A stretch of 53,696 nucleotides of DNA from Opitutaceae bacterium (GTDB taxonomy: Bacteria; Verrucomicrobiota; Verrucomicrobiia; Opitutales; Opitutaceae), in contig JANQKU010000081.1 in assembly GCA_028280955.1 (NCBI GenBank), positions 1 through 53,696 of the forward strand. The letters are read 5' to 3'. Shown here piece by piece: positions 1 to 8,324 of the stretch. The notes beneath the pieces were generated by a model. It searched no databases. It saw nothing but the letters and a program-made list of their open reading frames with translations, and was not told the DNA's origin. Each line of letters begins with the position of its first letter. The stretch's first letter is position 1. A program made the position numbers and the translations under genes.

Positions 1-472
1 CATTTGAAATAGGCATCATGTCATCGACAATTTCATAAAGAGTATCATGGATCGCCTCTCGCAATTTTTCAGGAAGCCAGTTCCACTGAGTATAGGCGAT
101 CCATAGTAGCCGCGCAGAATGGCCCAGTGCAAGATCGTGCCTGTCATACTGACGATAGGTTGGCCATTGAACCAGTGCTTCCATTTCTTTTCTAGCTACT
201 GCACGAGCCGAGGGGTCACCAAAGAACTCCGATGTCCATCCCAGCGCATAAATACGTTCCTCCAATGCCCAGAGCATCCAGATAGCCCAGGGATAGACAA
301 AGTCATATTGTTCAAATCCCCGGATGGGTTGCTCGGGGATGTGAATTTTTTGGATGGGAAGCGGATAAGCCAGCTTTCGCCGAATCCGATAATACTCAAC
401 TTCGAGATAGGGCAAATTAACGTACCTATCCGAACGACATCGAAGTTCTTCTTTAAGGCTTTGAAGATTCAT
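1..472 (-). CDS. Partial gene, probable heparinase II/III-like or related alpha-toroid protein (N-terminal part)
   Basis: An uninterrupted reading frame runs leftwards from an ATG at 472-470 to the window edge, giving the first 157 residues of a longer protein. It starts 3 bases after the stop of the DUF2264 gene on the same strand, so the two are almost certainly co-transcribed. The sequence is rich in Trp, Tyr and charged residues (for example YPWAIWMLWALEER and QYDRHDLALGHSARLLWIAY), with amphipathic helices typical of the (alpha/alpha) toroid of heparinase-like and other polysaccharide-acting proteins. No signal peptide is visible. The family assignment is inferred from helix character and the DUF2264 neighbour, because the diagnostic C-terminal region lies outside the window. 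The open frame is secure; the function is not. Confidence 0.6.
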   Translation of the reverse strand, partial: MNLQSLKEELRCRSDRYVNLPYLEVEYYRIRRKLAYPLPIQKIHIPEQPIRGFEQYDFVYPWAIWMLWALEERIYALGWTSEFFGDPSARAVARKEMEALVQWPTYRQYDRHDLALGHSARLLWIAYTQWNWLPEKLREAIHDTLYEIVDDMMPISN

Positions 473-475
473 TGC

Positions 476-2374
476 TCAGTAATTTAAAGGTAAAATGGTC
501 ATCGAAAGATTCTCTGATTCCATAAGAACTGTTCCATCCTCTCCCCAATCTGTTCTTATTATCGGAGGAGACCAGGGTGAAGGGATTCTTTGGAGAGTTG
601 ATAAGGCGTAGGAAGCCAAATAAATCGCCTGTTCAGTTCCAGTGGAAACAATGTCCGTTTCAATGGTAGGGGTAATGGCACGATGATGAACAGCGTTTAA
701 CTGTTCGTTGCCTCGAAAACCTTTTGCGGGCAGAGCACGGGTATAGCCAGTAAGCCCAGAGATGAGAGTAGTTGCATCACCGTTTGTCACTTGGCTTAAG
801 CATTGCGTGCTTTTAATCTGTTTTTGCGGGGTGTTGCCAGGAGAATATCCCAAAGGGGCTCCTCCTTCGATAACCGTAATGGTTTTTTTCAAATCAGAAG
901 GTATAGTTATTTTATGGATACGAAAACAACCTTCTCCATGAGGAATTAATATCGTTTCGCATTCAACCTGGGATTCATCCAAAACAAGAGTGTAGCGGCC
1001 TCGCAGGCAATCTCCTGTGATCGAAAAAATTTGATAGACATAACAGTGGGCCCAGTTGACACCGTCGGTTAGACAAAGGGCATGGTCGGGACCTGTATCG
1101 CCTTCCACCATTCCAATGTTTCCAGGAAAATGCGTACTATATAGAAATTTCCCGTATTTTGCCGGATATTGATGTTGAGATCCAAGAGAATAGCGCTGCA
1201 CTTGTCCGGATGTCGCAGTGCCGCGCAAGAGCCATCCGGCCGGTTTGATCGTTCTGGAAAAATCGCTTTTTTCGACCGGAAGCGCTTCTTCCTCGGTTGT
1301 CCAAAAAAGATCGTTTTCATCGAGTTGCCATAAAGCGGTAAAAGCGAGCATACACCAGTAGGGATGCCCTGGATTGATATAATTGTCGCGGGCATCTGAA
1401 TGACCGTATTCAGCCAGTTCTTGTCTTACAATATCCGTTTCGCGATTGATAGCGCCGACGTTGTCATAATACGAAAGGTGTTTTCGAACGAGGCGACATA
1501 ACATCCCTGTCGAATGAGGCCAAATCCCTTGCTTGTATGCAAGAATAGGACCAGCAAGTCGGGCAAATTTATAGGACAGGCTACGCCCGAATTCAGGATA
1601 AGAACCATCTTTGCCAAAAAAGTAAGGGAATTCTTCTAAACGTTGTTTGATGCGATTGGAAAGGCGTTTGAAACGCTCGGGATCACTCTGCCCATCCATT
1701 TGAGCCCAGAACAATTCATGTGTACAAAAAACCCACCAGTTATAGTCATCAAAATGGCCTTCTCCTCCATCTGTCATCCATCCGTCACCACGATGTAAGC
1801 CTTCAATAGCCTTCCATGCATCTTCGATAATACTTTGATCATATTCCCATCCCAAAGCTTTACGGGCGCTATGATTAACGATCCAGAAAAGATTCCAGTT
1901 TTCCATAGTCAGTGGTCGAAGGCTAAACCGATCCAACCATTCTTGAAAACAGGTGATCCCTTTTGATGAAATCTGAGGAAGAAGAGTATCTCGCAGTAAC
2001 CAGGCGCCATAGGCCAGGATGGAAGACTCGACGGTACGTTGATCATAAGAGCCCCGTTTCTCATGATTCCACGAACCGAGTTGTTCAGGATCGAAGGCTT
2101 TTTCGAGAATAGCCCGAATCAACTCTTCTATCTCAATTGTCGTTCCACGAATCTTGAATTGATTGGGGAGTCTGGGATTGCTGAACCAAGCGGCCATAGC
2201 TGGAAACATGCGAGTAGACATATCCCAGGTGCCTCCATTATCCGAGAGATTCTTATGACCATTGAGCCAGGTGCGTATGAGAGTGTCATCCAGGGAATTA
2301 ACATAGCCTCTGCATAATCGGGCAAAGTAATTCTGACAGTAGGTCTTGAAATCAGGGGATGGGGAGAGTGGCAT
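476..2374 (-). CDS. DUF2264 domain-containing protein
   Basis: A 632-residue protein matching the DUF2264 family in length and in its Trp/Tyr-rich character. The N-terminal ~370 residues are helical, with motifs such as GSWNHEKRGSYDQRTVESS, DGWMTDGGEGHFDDYNWW and DGSYPEFGRSLSYKFAR. The C-terminal ~250 residues look beta-rich, giving the toroid-plus-beta-sandwich layout seen in many polysaccharide lyases. Family members are often found in carbohydrate-utilisation regions, but the reaction is not established. No signal peptide is visible, so it is probably cytoplasmic. Its stop lies 3 bases before the next co-oriented gene, and the membrane protein gene at 2439-4376 is 64 bases upstream on the same strand. 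No strong ribosome binding site precedes the ATG. Family assignment is fairly sure; a substrate cannot be named. Confidence 0.85.
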   Translation of the reverse strand: MPLSPSPDFKTYCQNYFARLCRGYVNSLDDTLIRTWLNGHKNLSDNGGTWDMSTRMFPAMAAWFSNPRLPNQFKIRGTTIEIEELIRAILEKAFDPEQLGSWNHEKRGSYDQRTVESSILAYGAWLLRDTLLPQISSKGITCFQEWLDRFSLRPLTMENWNLFWIVNHSARKALGWEYDQSIIEDAWKAIEGLHRGDGWMTDGGEGHFDDYNWWVFCTHELFWAQMDGQSDPERFKRLSNRIKQRLEEFPYFFGKDGSYPEFGRSLSYKFARLAGPILAYKQGIWPHSTGMLCRLVRKHLSYYDNVGAINRETDIVRQELAEYGHSDARDNYINPGHPYWCMLAFTALWQLDENDLFWTTEEEALPVEKSDFSRTIKPAGWLLRGTATSGQVQRYSLGSQHQYPAKYGKFLYSTHFPGNIGMVEGDTGPDHALCLTDGVNWAHCYVYQIFSITGDCLRGRYTLVLDESQVECETILIPHGEGCFRIHKITIPSDLKKTITVIEGGAPLGYSPGNTPQKQIKSTQCLSQVTNGDATTLISGLTGYTRALPAKGFRGNEQLNAVHHRAITPTIETDIVSTGTEQAIYLASYALSTLQRIPSPWSPPIIRTDWGEDGTVLMESENLSMTILPLNY

Positions 2375-2438
2375 TGAAGTTACTTTTCAGAGAGCTTCTC
2401 ATTTATCTTCAATCGATACTGAGATATTGGTCAAGAGA

Positions 2439-4376
2439 CTACTCGATGATAAATGATTTTAATCCGATCGAGAGTCTTCGGGAATCGGTATTGAGAGGTC
2501 GACGGGCAAGGGGCAAGTCAAAGCGAAGGGTATTGACGTCTTCAGTTTTTAAAAGGCTGGGATCGAAGGCAAAGGTGAGGATTTGTCCTTTTTTGCTATT
2601 GGCTATCTTCATACCTAGTGGTAATCCGTTGAGGCTGACAAAGACTTTCTGCTCTCCGTGAGAAATGAGCTCAAGGGTAAGCTGTCCTTTAACCGAAATT
2701 TTCTTTTCGACGGCAAACTGGATCTCGGCCAGTTTATTTGTATTCCATCGATGTTCTGTTTCGCCTTCGGCCCAACCGATAAAGAGAGCTTTATCTGTGT
2801 CGAAACGATTTCTACCACCAATCGGTAAAAATCCTTTGTCTGAGGGCTTGAAAACAGGGCCTCTGTCCAGAGCATAGTTTCCTGTCTTTAGGAGGCAGTT
2901 TTCATCGCAATTTTCCGCCTTTATTATGCGGATGTTTGGAGTGATGGTACCTTCTTTTACTGCAAGGGAAGTGAAGAGAAAATCCATATGGCTTTGGATA
3001 ACCACTGCTTTGGTATTACGCCGGTGCAGTTCAAGCAAAATTCCTGCAGTGATGGCCCAAAGGTCATGATCTGCGTAATCAAGGGTCACTTCATTCCAGT
3101 CTTCAGTTTGCGCCTGACTGATGATGGCATTAGAAAGTTCTCCTATTTCAAGGTTTTTGGCAGGAAGATGATGGGATGCTCTCAAACCCCAGAGAATCGT
3201 TGGGACTAAAAGTATGCCTATCACAACTAGAGGTGATGGCAGGCATCCATCTTTTCGGTAAAATATAAAATCGATAATACTGCAGATGGAAATGAGAATT
3301 AAGAGGAGAGGGATTGAGAAGTAGAATGTTCCCATATACTGTTTCAAAGGCAGGGGTGCTCCTTTAAAATAAAGAACTGCCAGAATGGTTATCAAAAAGG
3401 CGGCTATCACCATCTGCCGAAAAATGATTTTGTTCCTGTGCGATGTAAATATGAGAATAACAGTTACTCCGATTCCTGCGAAGAGATAATAGAATAGTCC
3501 GAAAGGAGATCTCCAATAGTGAACTAAAAATGCAAAGACATTGCTCCATGAATTATTTCCGCTAGGCCCTCTGAGAATCGTATTCGAAATTTTAGACAGA
3601 TTACTCGGTGTATTGAGGATGAGATCAATCCATATGGGAGCTGAAAAAAGCAGAGCGATAACAAGACCACAAAAAATTGATCTCTTTTCAGTTCTTTCAA
3701 GAGGTTTTTTCTGGGTCTTTCGCCCCAAAATGTATGCCAGAAAAATAAAAGGCAGGGTAAAGAGGGGTTGATCCACTCTTCCATGGATCAAGATACAGGC
3801 TAGAGTGATCGATAGGGGAATATATTTAAATTCTCTTCTGGCAATAAGAGGCAAGGTTGCCAGAAAGGCGAGATAGGGCAGAATCAATTTATATGGTGGC
3901 CAAACGCTGATCGTATAATTTCCAAGGATGACAAGTGCTAAAAGTACGAATACAATGCGTTTGAGGGTTTTTAGAACGGGAGATTCTGAAGTGTCATGAA
4001 ACGAAAGATGGGCCGCAATTGAAAGAAAAACAGCATTGAGAAAAAGGATCGAAAAGACCCATTGTCCATGTCTCGTTGGGATTATATGTGAAAGGAGATT
4101 TTCACATAAATTTGCGATGTAAAAGAAGAATGGCCCTGGATGGTGAAAGGAAAACAACGAGTATTGGCCTGTCAGTAAATAACCTTGTTGATCCAGTTGA
4201 TTGGCATGAAGCATGTCAGCCGCTTCATCGCCAACAGGGTAAACTATTTCTGCCAGCAAATGGCCTCTGGCGTAAAGGATGAGTAAGGTGATCGATAGAC
4301 AAAACGGAGCCAAATTTAGCAATTGTCCCAAGGCGGAGGGTATATTTGCCGGTTTAAGTTTTGAATCATCCGTCAT
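2439..4376 (-). CDS. Polytopic membrane protein, probable GT-C fold glycosyltransferase
   Basis: A 645-residue protein with about ten hydrophobic segments in the first ~400 residues, followed by a soluble C-terminal region of ~240 residues. The first large loop carries acidic residues (VGDEAADMLHANQL), as expected for the catalytic loop of GT-C glycosyltransferases that use lipid-linked sugars. The motif HHPGPFFFYIA is a pattern I associate with large arabinosyl- or mannosyl-transferase-like membrane proteins. The C-terminal region (residues ~430-645) looks like an extracytoplasmic alpha/beta plus beta-sandwich domain. The likely role is transfer of a sugar to a surface polymer or lipid at the inner membrane. 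The exact family and donor are unknown. The ATG at 4376 has no good ribosome binding site, but the next possible starts would cut into the first hydrophobic helix. Confidence 0.65.
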   Translation of the reverse strand: MTDDSKLKPANIPSALGQLLNLAPFCLSITLLILYARGHLLAEIVYPVGDEAADMLHANQLDQQGYLLTGQYSLFSFHHPGPFFFYIANLCENLLSHIIPTRHGQWVFSILFLNAVFLSIAAHLSFHDTSESPVLKTLKRIVFVLLALVILGNYTISVWPPYKLILPYLAFLATLPLIARREFKYIPLSITLACILIHGRVDQPLFTLPFIFLAYILGRKTQKKPLERTEKRSIFCGLVIALLFSAPIWIDLILNTPSNLSKISNTILRGPSGNNSWSNVFAFLVHYWRSPFGLFYYLFAGIGVTVILIFTSHRNKIIFRQMVIAAFLITILAVLYFKGAPLPLKQYMGTFYFSIPLLLILISICSIIDFIFYRKDGCLPSPLVVIGILLVPTILWGLRASHHLPAKNLEIGELSNAIISQAQTEDWNEVTLDYADHDLWAITAGILLELHRRNTKAVVIQSHMDFLFTSLAVKEGTITPNIRIIKAENCDENCLLKTGNYALDRGPVFKPSDKGFLPIGGRNRFDTDKALFIGWAEGETEHRWNTNKLAEIQFAVEKKISVKGQLTLELISHGEQKVFVSLNGLPLGMKIANSKKGQILTFAFDPSLLKTEDVNTLRFDLPLARRPLNTDSRRLSIGLKSFIIE

Positions 4377-4505
4377 TTTTTCGACTTTTGAAACAGCTTT
4401 TCAGAGAGAGTTGAAAACTGGCAAAACAAAACACAGGCCTGCCTCGAGAATTATTGGTAGAAAGGCCAGATATGAAGAAGGACCTGTGGTTACTTAGATA
4501 ACGGC

Positions 4506-5318
4506 TCAGGCCGGATTTGGTGGCCTGATGAAGGAAATCTGATTTAAGAGCCGTTCGTGTAGCCGAGGCTTGCGCATGTGATGATCTGCTAGAAATGGCA
4601 CAAGTTGTTGCAGGAAACGTTCTCTCTGTATGTTATTAAAACGTATTTGCTGGCGCAGTTCTACCAATTCGCAACGAAATGTCAGCCACCTGCCTTTAAA
4701 TTCTTTAGCTGAATTATCGTGAGTTGTTTTGCGGCATAACCGTCTCGATGAGCGCAATGAAAGTTTTCCATTCAAGTCTTTATTAATCTGACGGATAAGA
4801 TTCTTTGAAGAGATGGAAACGCTGTCGAAGTGGAATTTAAGCAGTTGGGACCTCAAATTGAAAATGATAGGTTCTATCTCTGGTTTACGTATGCGGGTTG
4901 CTAGACTGATGGCGTTATGTGTCCAGTTTTCCATTTCGTGTGCGATGAGAATGAAACGGCTTGTCGGATCAATTGATCTGAGAAACACAATTTTTTCGTC
5001 ATCAGTCTTAGATGATTTTTGTGATTTTAATCGTAGAAGACTTAAAACAAGGGTTCGTTCAAAATCCGATAACCTAAATGTGTAAGGAAGTGTTTGCCAA
5101 AGCCCTATAACGATATCTCTTACCGCTTCACTTTGACTTAGATTTGAGTCATATCCAGTACACGAAACATACTCTGTAATGAGATTTAAGTAATGCCGAC
5201 AGAGTTTACTATAAGCCTTTTGATCTCCTCTTCGAGCAGAATGCAAGTAACCACGAAGTTCTTTGCGTATAGGAGAAGCGGAAGCTTTTTTCGACAACAA
5301 TCCGTTGAGACAATACAT
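4506..5318 (-). CDS. Unknown protein with diverged ECF sigma-factor-like regions
   Basis: A 270-residue basic protein if translation starts at the ATG at 5318; a longer frame to 5405 would overlap the upstream gene by 67 bases, so the shorter form is preferred. Residues ~28-101 (ARRGDQKAYSKLCRHYLNLI, then SEAVRDIVIGLWQTLPYTF) resemble sigma-70 region 2 of ECF factors. Residues ~112-161 (SIDPTSRFILIAHEMENWTH, then a helix ending LRSQLLKF) resemble region 4. The last ~110 residues are Arg/Lys-rich and not recognised. Region 2 lacks the usual acidic DxxQE-type motif after helix 2, so this may be a degenerate or repurposed sigma factor. It follows the 5339-6046 gene by 20 bases and is probably co-transcribed with it. 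No standard ribosome binding site is visible. Confidence 0.55.
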   Translation of the reverse strand: MYCLNGLLSKKASASPIRKELRGYLHSARRGDQKAYSKLCRHYLNLITEYVSCTGYDSNLSQSEAVRDIVIGLWQTLPYTFRLSDFERTLVLSLLRLKSQKSSKTDDEKIVFLRSIDPTSRFILIAHEMENWTHNAISLATRIRKPEIEPIIFNLRSQLLKFHFDSVSISSKNLIRQINKDLNGKLSLRSSRRLCRKTTHDNSAKEFKGRWLTFRCELVELRQQIRFNNIQRERFLQQLVPFLADHHMRKPRLHERLLNQISFIRPPNPA

Positions 5319-5338
5319 TCGAGGAAGGCCTGGAGAGA

Positions 5339-6046
5339 TTAACTTTCTCGGTCGCCGAAGCGTCGCGCTAGTTCTTCGCGACAGTCTCGCATAACTCGCA
5401 ACCAAATCTCGCGAATATCAAAGAGGCGAATATGCGCCTGAGCTTTGAAATAGACGAGAGGAGGCATTTTGGTATCATCCATCTGCTGGAGCATTGCAAA
5501 TGACTGGTTGAGTTGACCCAATGAGCGTTTAAGTAAACAAACGACCAAGGAATAATCAGCCATATCCAAGGCTTGAATCGCCATAAAAGAATTTTGTTCA
5601 GCTTCGAAAAGAGATGTCTGAAATCCAAGAGCTGTTTTCGCTGGTATTTTGGAAGCGCAAGCAGGTGCGACTTGATCCCATGCTTTGCCAATCCATGAAT
5701 AAAGTGCCTTGGTGGAAATGTAGATAGGGTGCTTTTGAATGGTGTAGGGATCGAGTTCACAATCTACCTCTTCTTCCATCTGTGATTTTGCCAAAGCATC
5801 AGACAATTCGGGTTCTAGAGAGAGGCTTTCATCATTTGCCCAGTTTTCATGCGCCCAACCCATTTTTTGTGCGACTTCATCGATGCGATCATCTTTATCG
5901 AGAGCCTTTTCATAGTGAGAAAGGTAAGTTTGGATAGTTTTATCTTGGCGACGTAGATAGTTTTCCCAATCAAATTCGTTCCAGGCAATATCCCACGGTT
6001 CCTCCCATTCGCCGTCAGAATAGCTTTCGAAATCGGAATAGCTCAT
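5339..6046 (-). CDS. Hypothetical acidic protein, partner of the sigma-like gene
   Basis: A protein of 235 residues if started at the ATG at 6046 (reading MSYSDFESYSDGEWEEPWD); the frame is open to an ATG at 6121, but the extra 25 residues look like non-coding translation. The N-terminal ~60 residues are strongly acidic and Trp-rich. The C-terminal two thirds are predicted helical, with alternating hydrophobic residues (ALDMADYSLVVCLLKRSLG) that could form a helical bundle. No signal peptide, membrane helix or known motif is seen. It lies immediately upstream of the ECF-sigma-like gene, so a regulator/partner relationship is possible, but this is only an inference from position. I do not recognise the family. 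Confidence 0.55.
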   Translation of the reverse strand: MSYSDFESYSDGEWEEPWDIAWNEFDWENYLRRQDKTIQTYLSHYEKALDKDDRIDEVAQKMGWAHENWANDESLSLEPELSDALAKSQMEEEVDCELDPYTIQKHPIYISTKALYSWIGKAWDQVAPACASKIPAKTALGFQTSLFEAEQNSFMAIQALDMADYSLVVCLLKRSLGQLNQSFAMLQQMDDTKMPPLVYFKAQAHIRLFDIREIWLRVMRDCREELARRFGDRES

Positions 6047-6346
6047 AGCATTGTGATTAAAACTTAAAATAGGAGTGGTCTTAGTTGGAACTTGGAACAG
6101 TGGATGGCATAAAGCAAACAATTTGTTAAATGTTTGTAAAATTTAACCATGAGTAAATTCCTCTAAGGGTATTTGTAATTCATTAATATATAAATTCTTA
6201 TGATTTTTTTTTACAAAATAAAATATTGATTCTTAAACAGTTGGCGCAAATGATTTTCGGATACAGAAGCGAGTGATTCATGGAGTCTACGACTTTGGAC
6301 TGCTCTTTTAGTTTTTTTCGGATATAGGAGATATCTTTTACCTAAG
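6047..6346. other. Intergenic region between divergent genes, with a 16-base direct repeat
   Basis: About 300 AT-rich bases separate the minus-strand 5339-6046 gene from plus-strand acyP, so promoters for both directions should lie here. A near-perfect direct repeat, TTTTCGGATAyAGrAG, is present at 6254-6269 and 6315-6330, 61 bases apart. The second copy includes the likely acyP ribosome binding site (TAGGAG). No RNA gene or convincing -35/-10 pair was found. Confidence 0.4.
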
Positions 6347-6631
6347 ATGCAAAATGATGATTCAACTTTCTATTTAATGGTTTATTTTTCCGGCCACGTA
6401 CAGGGAGTTGGATTTCGATATCAAACATACAATATCGCAAAAGGCTATGAGGTTACAGGTTTCGTTAGAAACATGGCGGATGGTCGGGTACAGCTGGAGT
6501 TAGAAGGAGAAGAAAGTGAAGCAAGGAAATTTGTAGCTGAAATCATTGAGCAGATGGACGGTCTTATCCATGATGTGGAAATGGAGGACAGGTGTCGCCA
6601 ACGTGAGTTTACCGGGTTTACAATCCGATAA
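6347..6631 (+). CDS. acyP: Acylphosphatase
   Basis: A 94-residue protein with the whole acylphosphatase fold, hydrolysing carboxyl-phosphate bonds such as acetyl phosphate or 1,3-bisphosphoglycerate in the cytosol. The signature GHVQGVGFR contains the phosphate-binding loop with catalytic Arg24. The second motif, TGFVRNMADG, supplies catalytic Asn42, and GRVQLELEGE follows as in typical members. The length agrees with the family (about 90-95 residues). The ATG at 6347 is preceded by TAGGAG about 14 bases upstream; the Met at residue 11 is a possible alternative start, which would remove only the unstructured N-terminus. It lies 20 bases ahead of the ABC ATPase gene and may be transcribed with it, though a functional link is not evident. 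Confidence 0.93.
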   Translation: MQNDDSTFYLMVYFSGHVQGVGFRYQTYNIAKGYEVTGFVRNMADGRVQLELEGEESEARKFVAEIIEQMDGLIHDVEMEDRCRQREFTGFTIR

Positions 6632-6651
6632 AATAGATAAAAATTTGTTCT

Positions 6652-7515
6652 GTGGAAATAGCCGTTTCAATTGAAAATATTACGAAAGATTTTTCTCTGA
6701 AATTTCGGGGATTAAAATTGAGAGCTGTCGATGGGTTATCTTTGGAAATTCCAGAAGGTGAGATTTTCGGACTACTGGGGCCAAATGGTTCAGGTAAAAG
6801 CACAACGCTCAAAATGTTGCTGGGGTTGATAAAACCCACTTTGGGAGAAATTATGATTTTTGGATCCAGTAGTGCAAAAGTGGAGTCACGATCCAGAATA
6901 GGTTATTTACCTGAAGCCCCTTATTTTTATACCTACTTGACGGGGAGGGAATTGGTTACCTTTTACGCCGGAATTTGTGGAATACCCAAACTCAGGATAG
7001 AAGAACGAGTTTCGGAAGTGATTTCACTGGTTGATTTAGAAGAGGCCTCTGACCGTCGAGTCGGGACCTATTCGAAGGGTATGCTGCAACGAATTGGACT
7101 GGCTCAAGCATTAGTGCATGACCCTGATCTTATCGTCTTAGATGAACCCATGGCGGGCGTGGATCCATTGGGAGCAACTGAAATAACGAAAGTGGTTTTA
7201 GAACTGAAAAAACGAGGTAAAACAGTTTTGTTATCTACTCATTTGTTGACTCAAGTGGAAGAGGTTTGTGATCGTATTGCTATTCTGGATAAAGGAAAAT
7301 TAATTTTAGAAGGGACGGTAAAATCTTTATTAAATGATGAACAATCGAAATCCTTTCTGGTAAAAGGGCTTTCTTTAGAAACAGAAAAAGATTTTGAGCT
7401 TTGGCTGGAAGCAAGGGGCGCTTCGCTGCTTGCAAAAGAACCGGCAAAACGAAATCTAGATAAACTCTTCCTTGAGAGAGTTACTGCTAGAAAAGAGCGA
7501 AAAGACATAAAATGA
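6652..7515 (+). CDS. ABC transporter ATP-binding protein (ABC-2 exporter type)
   Basis: A 287-residue ABC ATPase starting at GTG. It has Walker A GPNGSGKST (residues 43-51), the signature YSKGMLQR (about 140-147), Walker B LIVLDEP (160-166) and the switch His in STH (~197). The C-terminal ~80 residues form an extra domain common in CcmA/Nod/NatA-type exporters. It powers the membrane protein encoded next, whose start codon overlaps its stop by 4 bases, implying translational coupling. The substrate is unknown; such pairs export lipids, drugs or peptides, or help membrane assembly. All catalytic motifs are intact. Confidence 0.92.
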   Translation: MEIAVSIENITKDFSLKFRGLKLRAVDGLSLEIPEGEIFGLLGPNGSGKSTTLKMLLGLIKPTLGEIMIFGSSSAKVESRSRIGYLPEAPYFYTYLTGRELVTFYAGICGIPKLRIEERVSEVISLVDLEEASDRRVGTYSKGMLQRIGLAQALVHDPDLIVLDEPMAGVDPLGATEITKVVLELKKRGKTVLLSTHLLTQVEEVCDRIAILDKGKLILEGTVKSLLNDEQSKSFLVKGLSLETEKDFELWLEARGASLLAKEPAKRNLDKLFLERVTARKERKDIK

Positions 7516-8324
7516 GACTTTTCTTAATTGCTCAGAATACATTGAAGGAAGCGGTTCGGCAAAAAATATTTCATTTTGTCGTACTGTTATCGATTGGATT
7601 AATTGTTGGTTCTCTTTTCTTCAGAGAATTCAACTTTGGCATTTCCGAAATAAAATTTATTGTCGATTTTGGATCGGGCGCGATAACTTTTTTTGGCTCA
7701 ATGTTGGCTGTAGTGGTGACAGCACAGCTTTTTTTTGCTGAAATTGAAAACCGGACAGTTCAGACTCTTCTTTCTAAACCGGTGTATCGAGCAGAGTTTA
7801 TTCTGGGGAAATTCTGTGGTATTCTTTTCGTGCTCTTTATTTTCATGGTTCTCATGACGATTTCGTTGATCTTGGTCATTGGGATTCGAGAAGCAGCTAT
7901 TTATTCACAGATTTCAGAGGAAATCTATTCTAAGGGATGGATACGCTATGGAGATGTGGTTCTGTTTTCAGTGGTTCAATGGGTTAAATTCGGAATCATT
8001 AGCGCTCTGACGCTTCTCATCGGCAGTTTTTCGCGATCAAGTCTTTATACTATCACGATGTCTTTTTTTCTGGTGATAATTTGCCACCTGCAGTACTTGG
8101 CGCAGGAAGGATGGAGCGTAACATCGATTTGGTTACTACAGGGTATGCTCCAATTCTTTAGTTATCTGATTCCGAATTTTCAGATCTTTAATCTTGGAGA
8201 TTGGGTGGCTTCTGGTGAAGCGTTGCCATACTCTATGGTATGGCAGGCAGGTGCTTATGGCATTGTCTATTGGATCAGTGTCAGCTGCCTCGCTATATAC
8301 AGTTTCAGTAAACGTGAAATCTAA
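7512..8324 (+). CDS. ABC-2 type transporter permease
   Basis: A 270-residue integral membrane protein with about six hydrophobic segments, starting in the ATGA overlap with the ATPase gene. The N-terminal helix (IAQNTLKEAVRQKIFHFVV) and the later block ENRTVQTLLSKPVYRAEFIL are characteristic of the ABC-2/NatB-like permease family, in which the latter sequence forms a cytoplasmic coupling helix. It forms the membrane half of the exporter with the 6652-7515 ATPase. The next gene begins inside its last codons, so the three genes behave as one operon. The transported compound cannot be read from the sequence. Confidence 0.87.
   Translation: MRLFLIAQNTLKEAVRQKIFHFVVLLSIGLIVGSLFFREFNFGISEIKFIVDFGSGAITFFGSMLAVVVTAQLFFAEIENRTVQTLLSKPVYRAEFILGKFCGILFVLFIFMVLMTISLILVIGIREAAIYSQISEEIYSKGWIRYGDVVLFSVVQWVKFGIISALTLLIGSFSRSSLYTITMSFFLVIICHLQYLAQEGWSVTSIWLLQGMLQFFSYLIPNFQIFNLGDWVASGEALPYSMVWQAGAYGIVYWISVSCLAIYSFSKREI

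Noticed and set aside
4506-5405. Longer form of the sigma-like gene starting at 5405
   Set aside because: It would overlap the upstream gene by 67 bases and adds 29 Arg/Ser-rich residues with no sign of conservation; the ATG at 5318 is preferred.
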